A DNA stretch of 64,000 bases from Marivibrio sp040218065 (GTDB lineage: Bacteria; Pseudomonadota; Alphaproteobacteria; UBA8366; Aestuariispiraceae), in the NCBI RefSeq assembly GCF_040218065.1, contig NZ_JAVJQE010000013.1, forward strand, positions 124,001-188,000. Direction: 5' to 3'. Made by a program: the position numbers and the translations under genes. Positions within the stretch are counted from its first letter, which is position 1. Each line of letters begins with the position of its first letter. The notes below the pieces were generated by a model that ran no database searches, was not told the DNA's origin, and saw nothing but the letters and a program-made list of their open reading frames with translations. Positions 57,159 through 64,000 of this stretch are shown piece by piece.

Positions 57159-57226
57159 CGGGGCGCGTCGATCGTCCGTTTTCTCGGCGGAGGCCGCCGG
57201 TTTCTCCCGACGCGCCCCGGACGATC
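57159..57226 (-). promoter_or_regulatory. Competing long stems in the thiolase-livK leader
   Basis: A 12-bp stem (57159-57170 with 57208-57219) and a 9-bp stem (57170-57178 with 57218-57226) share bases and cannot both form fully. A small CGGCGG/CCGCCG hairpin (57185-57199) sits within both. This A-B-A'-B' order allows two alternative RNA folds or a pseudoknot just before the substrate-binding-protein gene. It is a candidate attenuator or mRNA processing site. Confidence 0.5.
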
Positions 57227-57238
57227 CGATAACCGGCC

Positions 57239-58432
57239 TTATGCCCGGCCGATATTCTCCAGCAGCACGGCCATGCCTTGGCCCGCGCCCATGCACATGC
57301 TGACGACGGCGTAACGGCCGCCGGTCTCCTCCAGGTGCTCCATGGCGACCAGCGTCATCCGCGCGCCCGTGGCGCCCGGCGGATGTCCCAGTGAAATGCC
57401 GCCGCCATAGAGGTTCGTGTTGTCGCGACGGATCCCCAGCTCCCGTTCGGTGTGCAGGTTGACGGCCGCGAAGGCCTCGTTGATCTCAAAGTAGTCGATG
57501 TCCCCGAGCGACATGTTGTTGCGCTCCAAAAGCGCGCGGATCGCCGGGACCGGCCCGCAGCCCATGATCCGGGGGGAGACGCCGACGATCGCCCAATCCT
57601 TCAGGATGACGCGCGGCGCGGCGCCCTCCGCCTCCAGCGCGGCGCGATCGCCGACGACGACCATCGCCGCCCCGTCGGTCACGCCGGAGCTGTTGCCGGG
57701 CGTAACCCGCCCGCCCTCGCGGAAGACCGGCTTCAGTTTCGCGAGCTTTTCGGCCGTCACTGTGGGGCGCGGGAACTCGTCGACCTCCATCAGGCGGGTC
57801 GTCTTGCCCTCCTTCACCTCGATCGGCGCAATCTGGCGGCCCAGGAAGCCGCTTTCGATCGCCGCGCCCGCGCGCTGCTGGCTCATCAGCGCGTATTCGT
57901 CCATCTGCTCGCGGGTGTACTGGAAGTCGTCGGAGAGGTTCTCCGCCGTCTCGCCCATCAACTCGCGCGAAAAGGGGTCGCGGTAAGCCCAGTCCAGGCT
58001 GTCCTCCATCACCTTCGGCCCGCGGATCGCCCCCCAGCGGCTCGCGGTGTCCATATAGGGCCCGCGCGAGAAGTTCTCGCCGCCGCCGGCCAGCGCCAGC
58101 TTGCCGTGGCCGCTCAGGATCTGCTCGGCCGCGGTGATGATCGCCTGCGTGCCCGACCCGCAGGCGCGGCTGACGTTGAGCGCGCAGCTCTCCTCGCGCA
58201 TGCCGATCCCAAGCGCGATGGCGCGGCTGGCGTAAAAGCCGTCATGGTCGACCGGCAGCACGTTGCCCCAGACGGAATGGTCAAGCTTCTCCGGCGCAAT
58301 CCCCGCCCGCTCCACGCTGGCCTTTGCCGCGTGGATTCCGAGATCGATCATGCGCGTGTTCTTGAGCGATTTGCCGTAGTCGCCGAAGGGCGTGCGCATG
58401 CCGCCCGCGATGCAGATCTGCTGCGTCGTCAC
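57239..58432 (-). CDS. Thiolase (acetyl-CoA acyltransferase)
   Basis: The 397-residue enzyme has the catalytic Cys91 in NVSRACGSGTQAI, the His350 in SLGHPPGATGARM and Cys380 in VSMCMGAGQG. CMGAGQG replaces the more common CIGGGMG. It cleaves or forms 3-ketoacyl-CoA, supplying the last step of the local acyl-CoA route. A GTG start at 58432 overlaps the regulator stop by four bases (GTGA); the longer frame upstream is a shadow of the regulator gene. Confidence 0.94.
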   Translation of the reverse strand: MTTQQICIAGGMRTPFGDYGKSLKNTRMIDLGIHAAKASVERAGIAPEKLDHSVWGNVLPVDHDGFYASRAIALGIGMREESCALNVSRACGSGTQAIITAAEQILSGHGKLALAGGGENFSRGPYMDTASRWGAIRGPKVMEDSLDWAYRDPFSRELMGETAENLSDDFQYTREQMDEYALMSQQRAGAAIESGFLGRQIAPIEVKEGKTTRLMEVDEFPRPTVTAEKLAKLKPVFREGGRVTPGNSSGVTDGAAMVVVGDRAALEAEGAAPRVILKDWAIVGVSPRIMGCGPVPAIRALLERNNMSLGDIDYFEINEAFAAVNLHTERELGIRRDNTNLYGGGISLGHPPGATGARMTLVAMEHLEETGGRYAVVSMCMGAGQGMAVLLENIGRA

Positions 58433-59247
58433 TGATCCTGATCCTTGCTCCACAAACCGGCGGCGCGCACCGGTTGATCCATCTCCAGTTTGGCGAGCTC
58501 GTAGCCGCGCTTGAAGTCCACGATATGCTTGCGCATCCACAGCTCCGCATGATCGGCGTCGCGACGCTTGAGGCCGTTGAGGATCTCGCGATGGGCGTCC
58601 ACCAGCCGCTTGGGCGCTTGGGGCAGCGCGTTCATCATCGGATCGGCCGCCGGGAACATCAGGTTCGCCGCCGGCTCCCGCGCCATCAGCCAAGCCGGAT
58701 TTCCGACCGCGGCCCCGATGATGTCGTGAAACTCTAGATCGAGCTGGGTCACGCTCTCGCCCCGAGCGACGGCCTCTTCGGTCCGCTCGACATTATCCTC
58801 AAGGTGCCGCAGGTCGGTCTCTTCGATCGCCCGTGCGGCCAGCGCCGCGGCGCTCGGCTCCAACACCATGAGGAGCTGGTGCAGATCGATGAAGGTCACC
58901 TGTTGCAGCAACAGCGCGCGGCTCGCGCGGCTGCTGAGCTCCTGATGCCCAGGCACGGCCGCGTGCAGGCGCCGGCCCGACTTGCGCTCCACCAGGCCGG
59001 TCTGTTCGAGGAGCCGCAGCCCCTCGCGCGCGGTCGAGCGATTGACGCCGAGCTGGTCCGCCAGCGCCGTCTCAGACGGCAGCCGATCGCCCGGCTTCAG
59101 ACGTCCTTCCATGATTTCGCGCTCAATCGTCTCAGCAACCACGCGGTAGGTGGGCGCAACGGCGAGCTTACGCAGACTCATGCCCTCTTCGCCCGCTTTG
59201 CGGGGTCGCTCGCCCAAGGCGGCGCGCGCGGCGTCGTCTGCTGTCAT
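58429..59247 (-). CDS. GntR-family regulator, FadR/FCD subgroup
   Basis: The 272-residue protein has a winged helix (about 30-90; EIMEGRLKPGDRLPSETALA, then RSTAREGLRLLEQTGLVERK) and an FCD ligand-binding domain with metal-site His residues (LEFHDIIGAAVGN, VDAHREILNGLKRRDADHAE). FCD regulators sense carboxylates. I chose the ATG at 59247 because GGTGGAG lies at good distance; a later ATG at 59181 is possible. A consensus FCD palindrome lies 71 bases upstream. Confidence 0.9.
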   Translation of the reverse strand: MTADDAARAALGERPRKAGEEGMSLRKLAVAPTYRVVAETIEREIMEGRLKPGDRLPSETALADQLGVNRSTAREGLRLLEQTGLVERKSGRRLHAAVPGHQELSSRASRALLLQQVTFIDLHQLLMVLEPSAAALAARAIEETDLRHLEDNVERTEEAVARGESVTQLDLEFHDIIGAAVGNPAWLMAREPAANLMFPAADPMMNALPQAPKRLVDAHREILNGLKRRDADHAELWMRKHIVDFKRGYELAKLEMDQPVRAAGLWSKDQDQ

Positions 59248-59317
59248 AGCGCTCCACCCTGCCCTTGCGGCGGCCCCGCCGCCTCGTGACCGCCTTGTGT
59301 CGACGGCTTCCGTCCGT

Positions 59318-59328
59318 TTGTCGGACAA
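59318..59328. promoter_or_regulatory. FCD-GntR operator TTGTCGGACAA
   Basis: This perfect 5-1-5 palindrome fits the FadR-subgroup consensus TNGT-N3-ACNA and sits upstream of the regulator gene. Autoregulation and carboxylate-responsive control of the operon are the natural inference. Confidence 0.5.
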
Positions 59329-59483
59329 TTGGAGTTTAGGGGGCGCCTGTCGTCCGAGTCAAACGGCTTCGCGCATGCGCCGAGACGCGCCCTGCCGGCC
59401 GCTCCTCGGCGCTGCGCGTCCGCGCGGGGTCTTGTGAGAGATCCGGATTCTCGCGGAGCGCGGCGCCGGCCTACCGGGCCTCT

Positions 59484-60308
59484 TCACCTTTCGCGCGGCG
59501 AAAAATCCATCGGCGCGTCGGCGTGTTTCTCGTCCTTCATGAAGAGCCGTCCGAAATTGCCGAGCGACACCAAATGAGCGACCGCCAGGGCGAACCAGCC
59601 GTTGCGCCACCATGGCTCCATATCCTCGACCGGCAAGGCTCGCAGACGTTCTTCATCGATCACCTTGAAGCCGCGAATGGCCATATGACGCTGGTCCGCC
59701 AATTCAACGTCCACTGCGCGCTCGATCAGCAGGTCGCGCTCCAGGCAGGCCTCGACGAAGCGGCGCGTGCGCGCTTGTTCGCGCGCGAAAGCGCCGGCGA
59801 AGCGGCCGCGCCGCTTCATGACGTCGCTCGGCTTGCCGTCCACGAACAGCGGCGCGGCAGCCTCGGCGCTCGTCAGCATCGGGGCGTCGACGTCGAGGCC
59901 GAGCCGAATCGCCGGCCCGCCCGCCTGCTCCGACGCGCGATCGCGTAACAGCACGAACGGATAGCGGCGCACGAAGGCGGGGACGTAGCAGCCGACGGTC
60001 CAGCTTCCATCCGCTTCGACGAACAGGTTCTGGGCCTGACGAACCCCGACCAGCACGACCGGCATGCTGGTCTGATCGCCATTGAACAGAATCGGATAGT
60101 GACGTGCGGCCGCCATGAACTCGACCGCGTTCAGCGGGATCATGTGGCTGTCGCGCGCGAAGCCGTAGTCCGCCGTTTGCTTCAGGCGCAGATCGCCGTG
60201 CGCCGACGCCTCCAACACCTCAAGCCGGCGGAAGAACATCGGCTTGCCCCCGCCGCGAAGTCCTTGCCCGTCGGCGGGCGGGCGGTCTGGTGCGGCGGCG
60301 TCGCTCAT
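59484..60308 (-). CDS. SapC-family protein
   Basis: The 274-residue protein matches SapC: FFRRLEVLEASAHGDLRLKQ, then MIPLNAVEFMAAARHYPILF, QNLFVEADGSWTVGCYVPAF and RRYPFVLLRD. The family is common in proteobacteria and was linked to S-layer or secreted-peptide functions, but its biochemical role is unclear. It has no signal peptide. It is single, lying after the dpp terminator. Confidence 0.85.
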   Translation of the reverse strand: MSDAAAPDRPPADGQGLRGGGKPMFFRRLEVLEASAHGDLRLKQTADYGFARDSHMIPLNAVEFMAAARHYPILFNGDQTSMPVVLVGVRQAQNLFVEADGSWTVGCYVPAFVRRYPFVLLRDRASEQAGGPAIRLGLDVDAPMLTSAEAAAPLFVDGKPSDVMKRRGRFAGAFAREQARTRRFVEACLERDLLIERAVDVELADQRHMAIRGFKVIDEERLRALPVEDMEPWWRNGWFALAVAHLVSLGNFGRLFMKDEKHADAPMDFSPRER

Positions 60309-60373
60309 TATTCTACGGTCCGTGCCTCTGAAGTCTGGCGGCTCCCGCCTACCATCATCGCGCGCAAAAGGCG

Positions 60374-60408
60374 ACGGGGTCGAGGGCGTTTCCGCCCTAC
60401 GACCCCGT
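60374..60408 (-). terminator. Terminator of the dpp operon
   Basis: ACGGGGTCG-AGGGCG pairs with CGCCCT-(A)-CGACCCCGT, a 15-bp stem with one bulge and a four-base loop, followed on the minus strand by CGCCTTTTG. It lies about 39 bases after the fused ATPase gene. Confidence 0.7.
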
Positions 60409-60446
60409 TCCCGCCCCTTCTCCCCCCGGAGAAACGATGAAATCGA

Positions 60447-62600
60447 TCACTCAGCCGGTTCGGGCGCCGTCGCGTCCCCGCCGGGGTTCTTTGTCACGAT
60501 CACCGGCGCGACCTTCGAGAGCTCCTCCAACTCGATATGGCAGGTGATGACGTGACCGTTGCCGGCGTCGCGGAACGGCGGACGCTCGTCGTCGCAGATC
60601 GAGCCGATCTTGCGCGGGCAACGCGTCGAGAACGGGCACCCCTTCGGCGGATTCAACACGGATGGAAGATTGCCCTCCAGCACGATCTCGCGTTTCTCGA
60701 TCGACGTGTCGGCGATCGGCACGGCCGAGAGCAGCGCCTCGGTGTAGGGGTGGTACGGCGGCGCGTAGACCTCCTCCACGTTTCCCTGCTCCATGATCAT
60801 GCCGAGATACATCACCACCACCCGGTCCGAGAGATATCGGACGACCGACAGATCGTGGCTAATGAACAGGAGCGTCGTGTCGTACTGCCGCTGGATGTCC
60901 ATCAGCAGCCCTGTCACCGCCGCCTGAACCGAAACGTCGAGCGCCGAGACCGGCTCGTCCGCGATCACCATCGGCGGATATCCGGCGAAGGCGCGCGCGA
61001 TGCCGATGCGCTGCTTCTGGCCGCCGGAGAGCTGCCGCGGCTTGCGGTATTTGAAGGCCCGCGGGAGCTTCACGAGATCGAGCAGTTCGTCGAGGCGCTT
61101 GTTGACCTCCTCCTCGTTCTGGGTCACCCCGAACTTTCGGATAACCCGCGTGATCTGACCGCCGACGGTGTGCGACGGATTCAGGGTCTCGTTCGGGTTC
61201 TGGAAGACCATCTGCAGGCTGGAGATCTGCTTCGGCGTGCGGCGGGTCACCGGAAGCTGCGAGATCTCCTCGCCGTTGTAGACGATCTTGCCGTCGGTCG
61301 AGGTCTCAAGCCCCATCAGCACCTTGGCGAAAGTGGACTTGCCGCAGCCGGACTCGCCCACGATCGCGACCGTCTCGCGCTTGCGCGCGGAGAAGCTGAT
61401 CGACTCGTTCGCCTTCACCCAGCGCGACTTCTTGCCGGTGAGCAGCGCCTTGATGGAGCTGTCGCGGATCTCAAAATATTTGCGCATGTTCTCGACATGC
61501 AGCACCTCGTCGCCCGGCTCGTTGGGCGGATGCTGCTCGATGTCGGGGCTGTAGTTGTCCCAATCGATTTCGGTCCAGCGCACGCAGCGCACGGCGTGGC
61601 CGCTCGCCTCGTCCACCGTCAGCCAGGGGATGCCCTTGGGATCGTCGCAGCGCCCGGCCTCGAAGAAATCGCAGCGCGGGCCGAAATAGCAGCCCTCCGG
61701 CCGATTGTAGGGCAAGGGCAACTGGCCGCGGATCGGCACCAGCGGATTGGCGTTCTTGTCCGCCGTCGGCAGCGGGATAGAGCCGAACAGCCCGCGCGTG
61801 TAGGGGTGGCGCATCATGTCGAACACCTCCTTCACGGTGCCCGTCTCGACTGCGACGCCCGAATACATCACGCAAACCCGATCGCAGGTCTCCAGGATCA
61901 GCCCCATATTGTGGGAGATGTAGATCATGGAGGTGCCGAACTCCTCGCTGATCTCCTTGATCAGCTTGACGATGCCGGCCTCCACGGTCACGTCGAGCGC
62001 GGTCGTCGGTTCGTCCAGCAGCAACAGCGTCGGGTTGGACAGCAGCGCCATCGCGATGACGACGCGCTGCTGCTGACCGCCCGAGATCTGATGCGGGAAG
62101 GCGTTCATGACGCGCGCCGGATCGGGCAGTTTCACCTTCGCCAGCATCTCCTCGGCGCGCCGCCAGGCGTCGTCCTCGCTGATGCCGGGCTCGTGGAAGA
62201 GCGGAACCTCCATCAGCTGCTTGCCGATCAGCATAGAGGGGTTCAGGGCCGACATCGGCTCTTGGTAGATCATGGCGATGTCGGAGCCGCGAAGCTGGCG
62301 CAGCTCCTCCGTCGACATCTGCGCCATGTCCCGGCCCATGAACTTGATGGAGCCGCCGACGATGCCGCCGTTGCCGCCCATATACTGCATGATCGCCATG
62401 GCGACCGTGGACTTCCCGCAGCCGGATTCGCCCACGATGCCGACGGCCTCGCCGGGCATCAGGGTGAGGTTGAAGTCCTTCACGGCCGGCACTTCGCCTG
62501 CGCGGATGAAGTAGGAGATCGAGAGATCCTTGATCTCCAGCACCGCCTCTCCCTTGGGCGGGGCCTTGACCGGTTCGGCCTGTTGCAGCGTGTCGCTCAT
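60447..62600 (-). CDS. Fused DppD-DppF dual ATPase of a peptide-type importer
   Basis: The 717-residue protein joins two ABC ATPase halves. Each has a Walker A GESGCGKST. The first ends with an oligopeptide/nickel C-terminal domain (GCYFGPRCDFFEAGRCDD) and the second similarly (GCPFSTRCPRKIGSICDD), with Cys residues that may bind Fe-S. It powers import with the DppB and DppC permeases encoded just upstream. Fusion of the two ATPases in one chain is known but not universal. The stop is followed by a strong terminator. Confidence 0.92.
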   Translation of the reverse strand: MSDTLQQAEPVKAPPKGEAVLEIKDLSISYFIRAGEVPAVKDFNLTLMPGEAVGIVGESGCGKSTVAMAIMQYMGGNGGIVGGSIKFMGRDMAQMSTEELRQLRGSDIAMIYQEPMSALNPSMLIGKQLMEVPLFHEPGISEDDAWRRAEEMLAKVKLPDPARVMNAFPHQISGGQQQRVVIAMALLSNPTLLLLDEPTTALDVTVEAGIVKLIKEISEEFGTSMIYISHNMGLILETCDRVCVMYSGVAVETGTVKEVFDMMRHPYTRGLFGSIPLPTADKNANPLVPIRGQLPLPYNRPEGCYFGPRCDFFEAGRCDDPKGIPWLTVDEASGHAVRCVRWTEIDWDNYSPDIEQHPPNEPGDEVLHVENMRKYFEIRDSSIKALLTGKKSRWVKANESISFSARKRETVAIVGESGCGKSTFAKVLMGLETSTDGKIVYNGEEISQLPVTRRTPKQISSLQMVFQNPNETLNPSHTVGGQITRVIRKFGVTQNEEEVNKRLDELLDLVKLPRAFKYRKPRQLSGGQKQRIGIARAFAGYPPMVIADEPVSALDVSVQAAVTGLLMDIQRQYDTTLLFISHDLSVVRYLSDRVVVMYLGMIMEQGNVEEVYAPPYHPYTEALLSAVPIADTSIEKREIVLEGNLPSVLNPPKGCPFSTRCPRKIGSICDDERPPFRDAGNGHVITCHIELEELSKVAPVIVTKNPGGDATAPEPAE

Positions 62601-62625
62601 GCTTCTTTCTCCCTTACCCCAGAGG

Positions 62626-63531
62626 TCAGTCGCGCAGCGACACTTCGCGCAGGCCGTCGGCCAGCAGGTTGAAGCCGAGCACCAGCAGCGAAACCGCGAG
62701 CGCAGGGAAGAACGGCATCCACCAGAAGCCGCCCATGGCGAGCGAGCGGGTCTCGTTGATCATCCCGCCCCAATCCGGGAAGGGCGGCGGCAGCCCCAGG
62801 CCGAGGAATCCCAAGGCCCCGATGGTGATCGTCGTGTAGCCCATGCGCAGGCAGGCCTCGACGATCAGCGGCCCGCGGGCGTTCGGCAGCAGTTCGACCA
62901 ACATGATGTACCAGGGATTCTCGCCCCGGGTCTGGGCGGCGGCGATGTAGTCGCGCGTCGCGATGTCCAGCGTCAGCCCGCGCACGATGCGCATGATGCC
63001 CGGCGCGGAGGCGAAGACCACCGCGAAGACGATGGTCAGGCCCGAGGCGCCCGCCGTGGTGATGATCAGCACGAACAGCACCATGACCGGGAAGGACAGG
63101 ATGACGTTGGCCAGGAAGGAAAGCAGCTCGTCCACCCAGCCGCGGAAGTAGCCGGCCGCCAGCCCCATCAGGATGCCCACCACATAGGCGCTGAATGTCG
63201 CGACCGAGGCGTAGAAGACGACCCGCTGGGTGCCGTAGATCAGCCGCGAGAAGATATCGCGCCCTTTCTGGTCTGCGCCCAGCAGCAGGAACTCCCCGTT
63301 CGCCGTCGTCGTCATCGGCGCGGCGAACGGCTCCAAAAAGGCGTCGTAGCGATAGGGCGCCAGCAAGGGCGCGAAGATCGCCACAAAAACGAAGAAGACG
63401 ACCAGCGCCATGCCGATGACGCCGACCGGGCTTTCCTTCAGCAGCAGAAAGGAGCCGATGATCTGCTCCATCGTGCCCTTCGGGCGGTCGGAGGCGGCGA
63501 CGGTGCCGTCGGTGTTGCTCGCGTCGGTCAT
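62626..63531 (-). CDS. dppC: Peptide-type ABC importer permease DppC
   Basis: The 301-residue permease has an N-terminal cytoplasmic region, OppC_N membrane helix (SPVGVIGMALVVFFVFVAIF) and the EAA region near residues 190-230 (RDYIAAAQTRGENPWYIMLV). It pairs with the DppB-type protein. It follows that gene by 16 bases and precedes the fused ATPase by 25. The family imports peptides, nickel chelates or sugars; substrate is not determinable. Confidence 0.93.
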   Translation of the reverse strand: MTDASNTDGTVAASDRPKGTMEQIIGSFLLLKESPVGVIGMALVVFFVFVAIFAPLLAPYRYDAFLEPFAAPMTTTANGEFLLLGADQKGRDIFSRLIYGTQRVVFYASVATFSAYVVGILMGLAAGYFRGWVDELLSFLANVILSFPVMVLFVLIITTAGASGLTIVFAVVFASAPGIMRIVRGLTLDIATRDYIAAAQTRGENPWYIMLVELLPNARGPLIVEACLRMGYTTITIGALGFLGLGLPPPFPDWGGMINETRSLAMGGFWWMPFFPALAVSLLVLGFNLLADGLREVSLRD

Positions 63532-63547
63532 GATGCGTCCCTCCCCC

Positions 63548-64000
63548 TCAACTGAACCGGATGCGTGGATTGAGGAACGTGTAGCCGATATCGCCCAGCG
63601 TCTGGCTGAGCACGGCCACGAAAACGGCCGCCAGACCGCACGCCTCGATCACGAAGATGTCGCGCCTAAGCGCCGCCTCCAGCAGCAAGGTCCCGAAGCC
63701 TTTGTAGGCGAAGGCGTATTCGGTCACGACCACGCCCGAGAGCAGCCAATTGAGCTGCAGCATGATGACCGTGAACGGCGCGATCAGCGCGTTGCGCAAC
63801 GCGTGCTTCAGGATCACCCGTTTGTAGGGCAGTCCTTTCAGGACCGCGGTGCGGATGTAGTGGGTCGTCATAACCTCGGCCATCGAGGCGCGCGTCATGC
63901 GGGCGATGTAGCCGAAGCCGTAGAGCACGAGCACCGAGACGGGCAGAATCAGCTCGATCCAATTCCATCCCGCCGCCATCGAACTGGTTCCCGGCAGCCA
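63548..64000 (-). CDS. dppB: Peptide-type ABC importer permease DppB, C-terminal part
   Basis: The frame runs open through the right edge. The visible residues include the EAA loop (TTHYIRTAVLKGLPYKRVIL) and several helices (LNWLLSGVVVTEYAFAYKGF, GLAAVFVAVLSQTLGDIGY), typical of DppB/OppB. The ATG at 63979 is probably internal. The remaining N-terminal half lies outside the window. It is the first visible gene of the importer operon; the binding-protein gene is probably further right. Confidence 0.9.
   Translation of the reverse strand, partial: WLPGTSSMAAGWNWIELILPVSVLVLYGFGYIARMTRASMAEVMTTHYIRTAVLKGLPYKRVILKHALRNALIAPFTVIMLQLNWLLSGVVVTEYAFAYKGFGTLLLEAALRRDIFVIEACGLAAVFVAVLSQTLGDIGYTFLNPRIRFS

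Noticed and set aside
53756..57232. 1158-codon plus-strand frame opposite the liv genes
   Set aside because: It is antisense to livM, livH and the binding-protein gene, rich in His, Arg, Asp and Gln, with no domain.
60537..62672. 711-codon plus-strand frame opposite the fused ATPase
   Set aside because: It mirrors the DppD-DppF coding sequence; the opposite frame carries all expected ATPase motifs.

Overview
The window reads as chromosome of a GC-rich, motile, aerobic alphaproteobacterium. The evidence is a CheZ-type phosphatase beside a CtrA-like box, an NDUFS4-type complex I accessory subunit, an Mrp antiporter with fused A and B subunits, an ATM1-type exporter and a form II CoxSLM cluster. 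A Rhodospirillales/Kiloniellales-like host is an inference from gene content, not a proven placement. No insertion sequence, prophage, CRISPR array or rRNA is visible. Both ends cut genes: a LysE-type exporter on the left and a DppB-type permease on the right.

Region 1 (1-9.6 kb) holds a cheZ-like gene divergent from an unknown gene, with a perfect TTAA-N7-TTAAC box between them. Next comes a minus-strand cluster of four genes: a TackOD1 zinc domain joined to a degenerate GGDEF domain, a processive family-2 glycosyltransferase, an HlyD-type adaptor and a lipoprotein. Two unknown co-directional genes follow. The cluster looks like an uncharacterised exopolysaccharide synthesis/export machine with a built-in signalling subunit, and is the best candidate here for an undescribed system.

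Region 2 (9.7-20.4 kb) is mixed housekeeping: a DMT exporter, hppD, a lipoprotein, an O-methyltransferase, a DUF192 protein, a histone-deacetylase-like amidohydrolase, a 1-Cys peroxiredoxin, a small XRE regulator, two genes overlapping tail to tail, and an ATM1-type ABC exporter.

Region 3 (20.6-26.6 kb) is a complete Mrp/Pha Na+(K+)/H+ antiporter operon (AB-C-D-E-F-G). It is followed by a small unknown gene and an apparently orphan Panacea/SocA-domain gene.

Region 4 (27.8-43.9 kb) is a molybdenum-hydroxylase island: coxG, a CPA2 antiporter with a universal stress protein, coxS-coxL-coxM, a YdbH-YnbE-YdbL envelope lipid-transport triad, a CoxD-like MoxR ATPase, a CoxE-like vWA protein, a split XdhC pair and a fused molybdopterin-binding/MocA-like protein. 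The large subunit carries AYRGAGR, so its substrate may not be CO.

Region 5 (43.9-47.4 kb) has a Sel1/peptidoglycan-binding lipoprotein, a cold-shock gene with a clear terminator, a PAS protein, tRNA-Arg(TCT), a complex I accessory subunit, a small ORF and tRNA-Pro(TGG).

Region 6 (47.4-59.3 kb) is an 11-gene minus-strand catabolic unit: FCD-type GntR regulator, thiolase, LivK-H-M-G-F importer, APH-fold kinase, acyl-CoA dehydrogenase, CoA ligase and quinone-oxidoreductase-like MDR protein. The kinase/dehydrogenase/ligase set recalls 4-hydroxy-acid (levulinate-type) catabolism. The regulator has a matching palindrome upstream, and the thiolase-livK gap contains mutually exclusive long stems.

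Region 7 (59.5-64 kb) has a SapC-family gene and a peptide-type ABC importer operon (DppB partial, DppC, fused DppD-DppF) ending in a strong hairpin.
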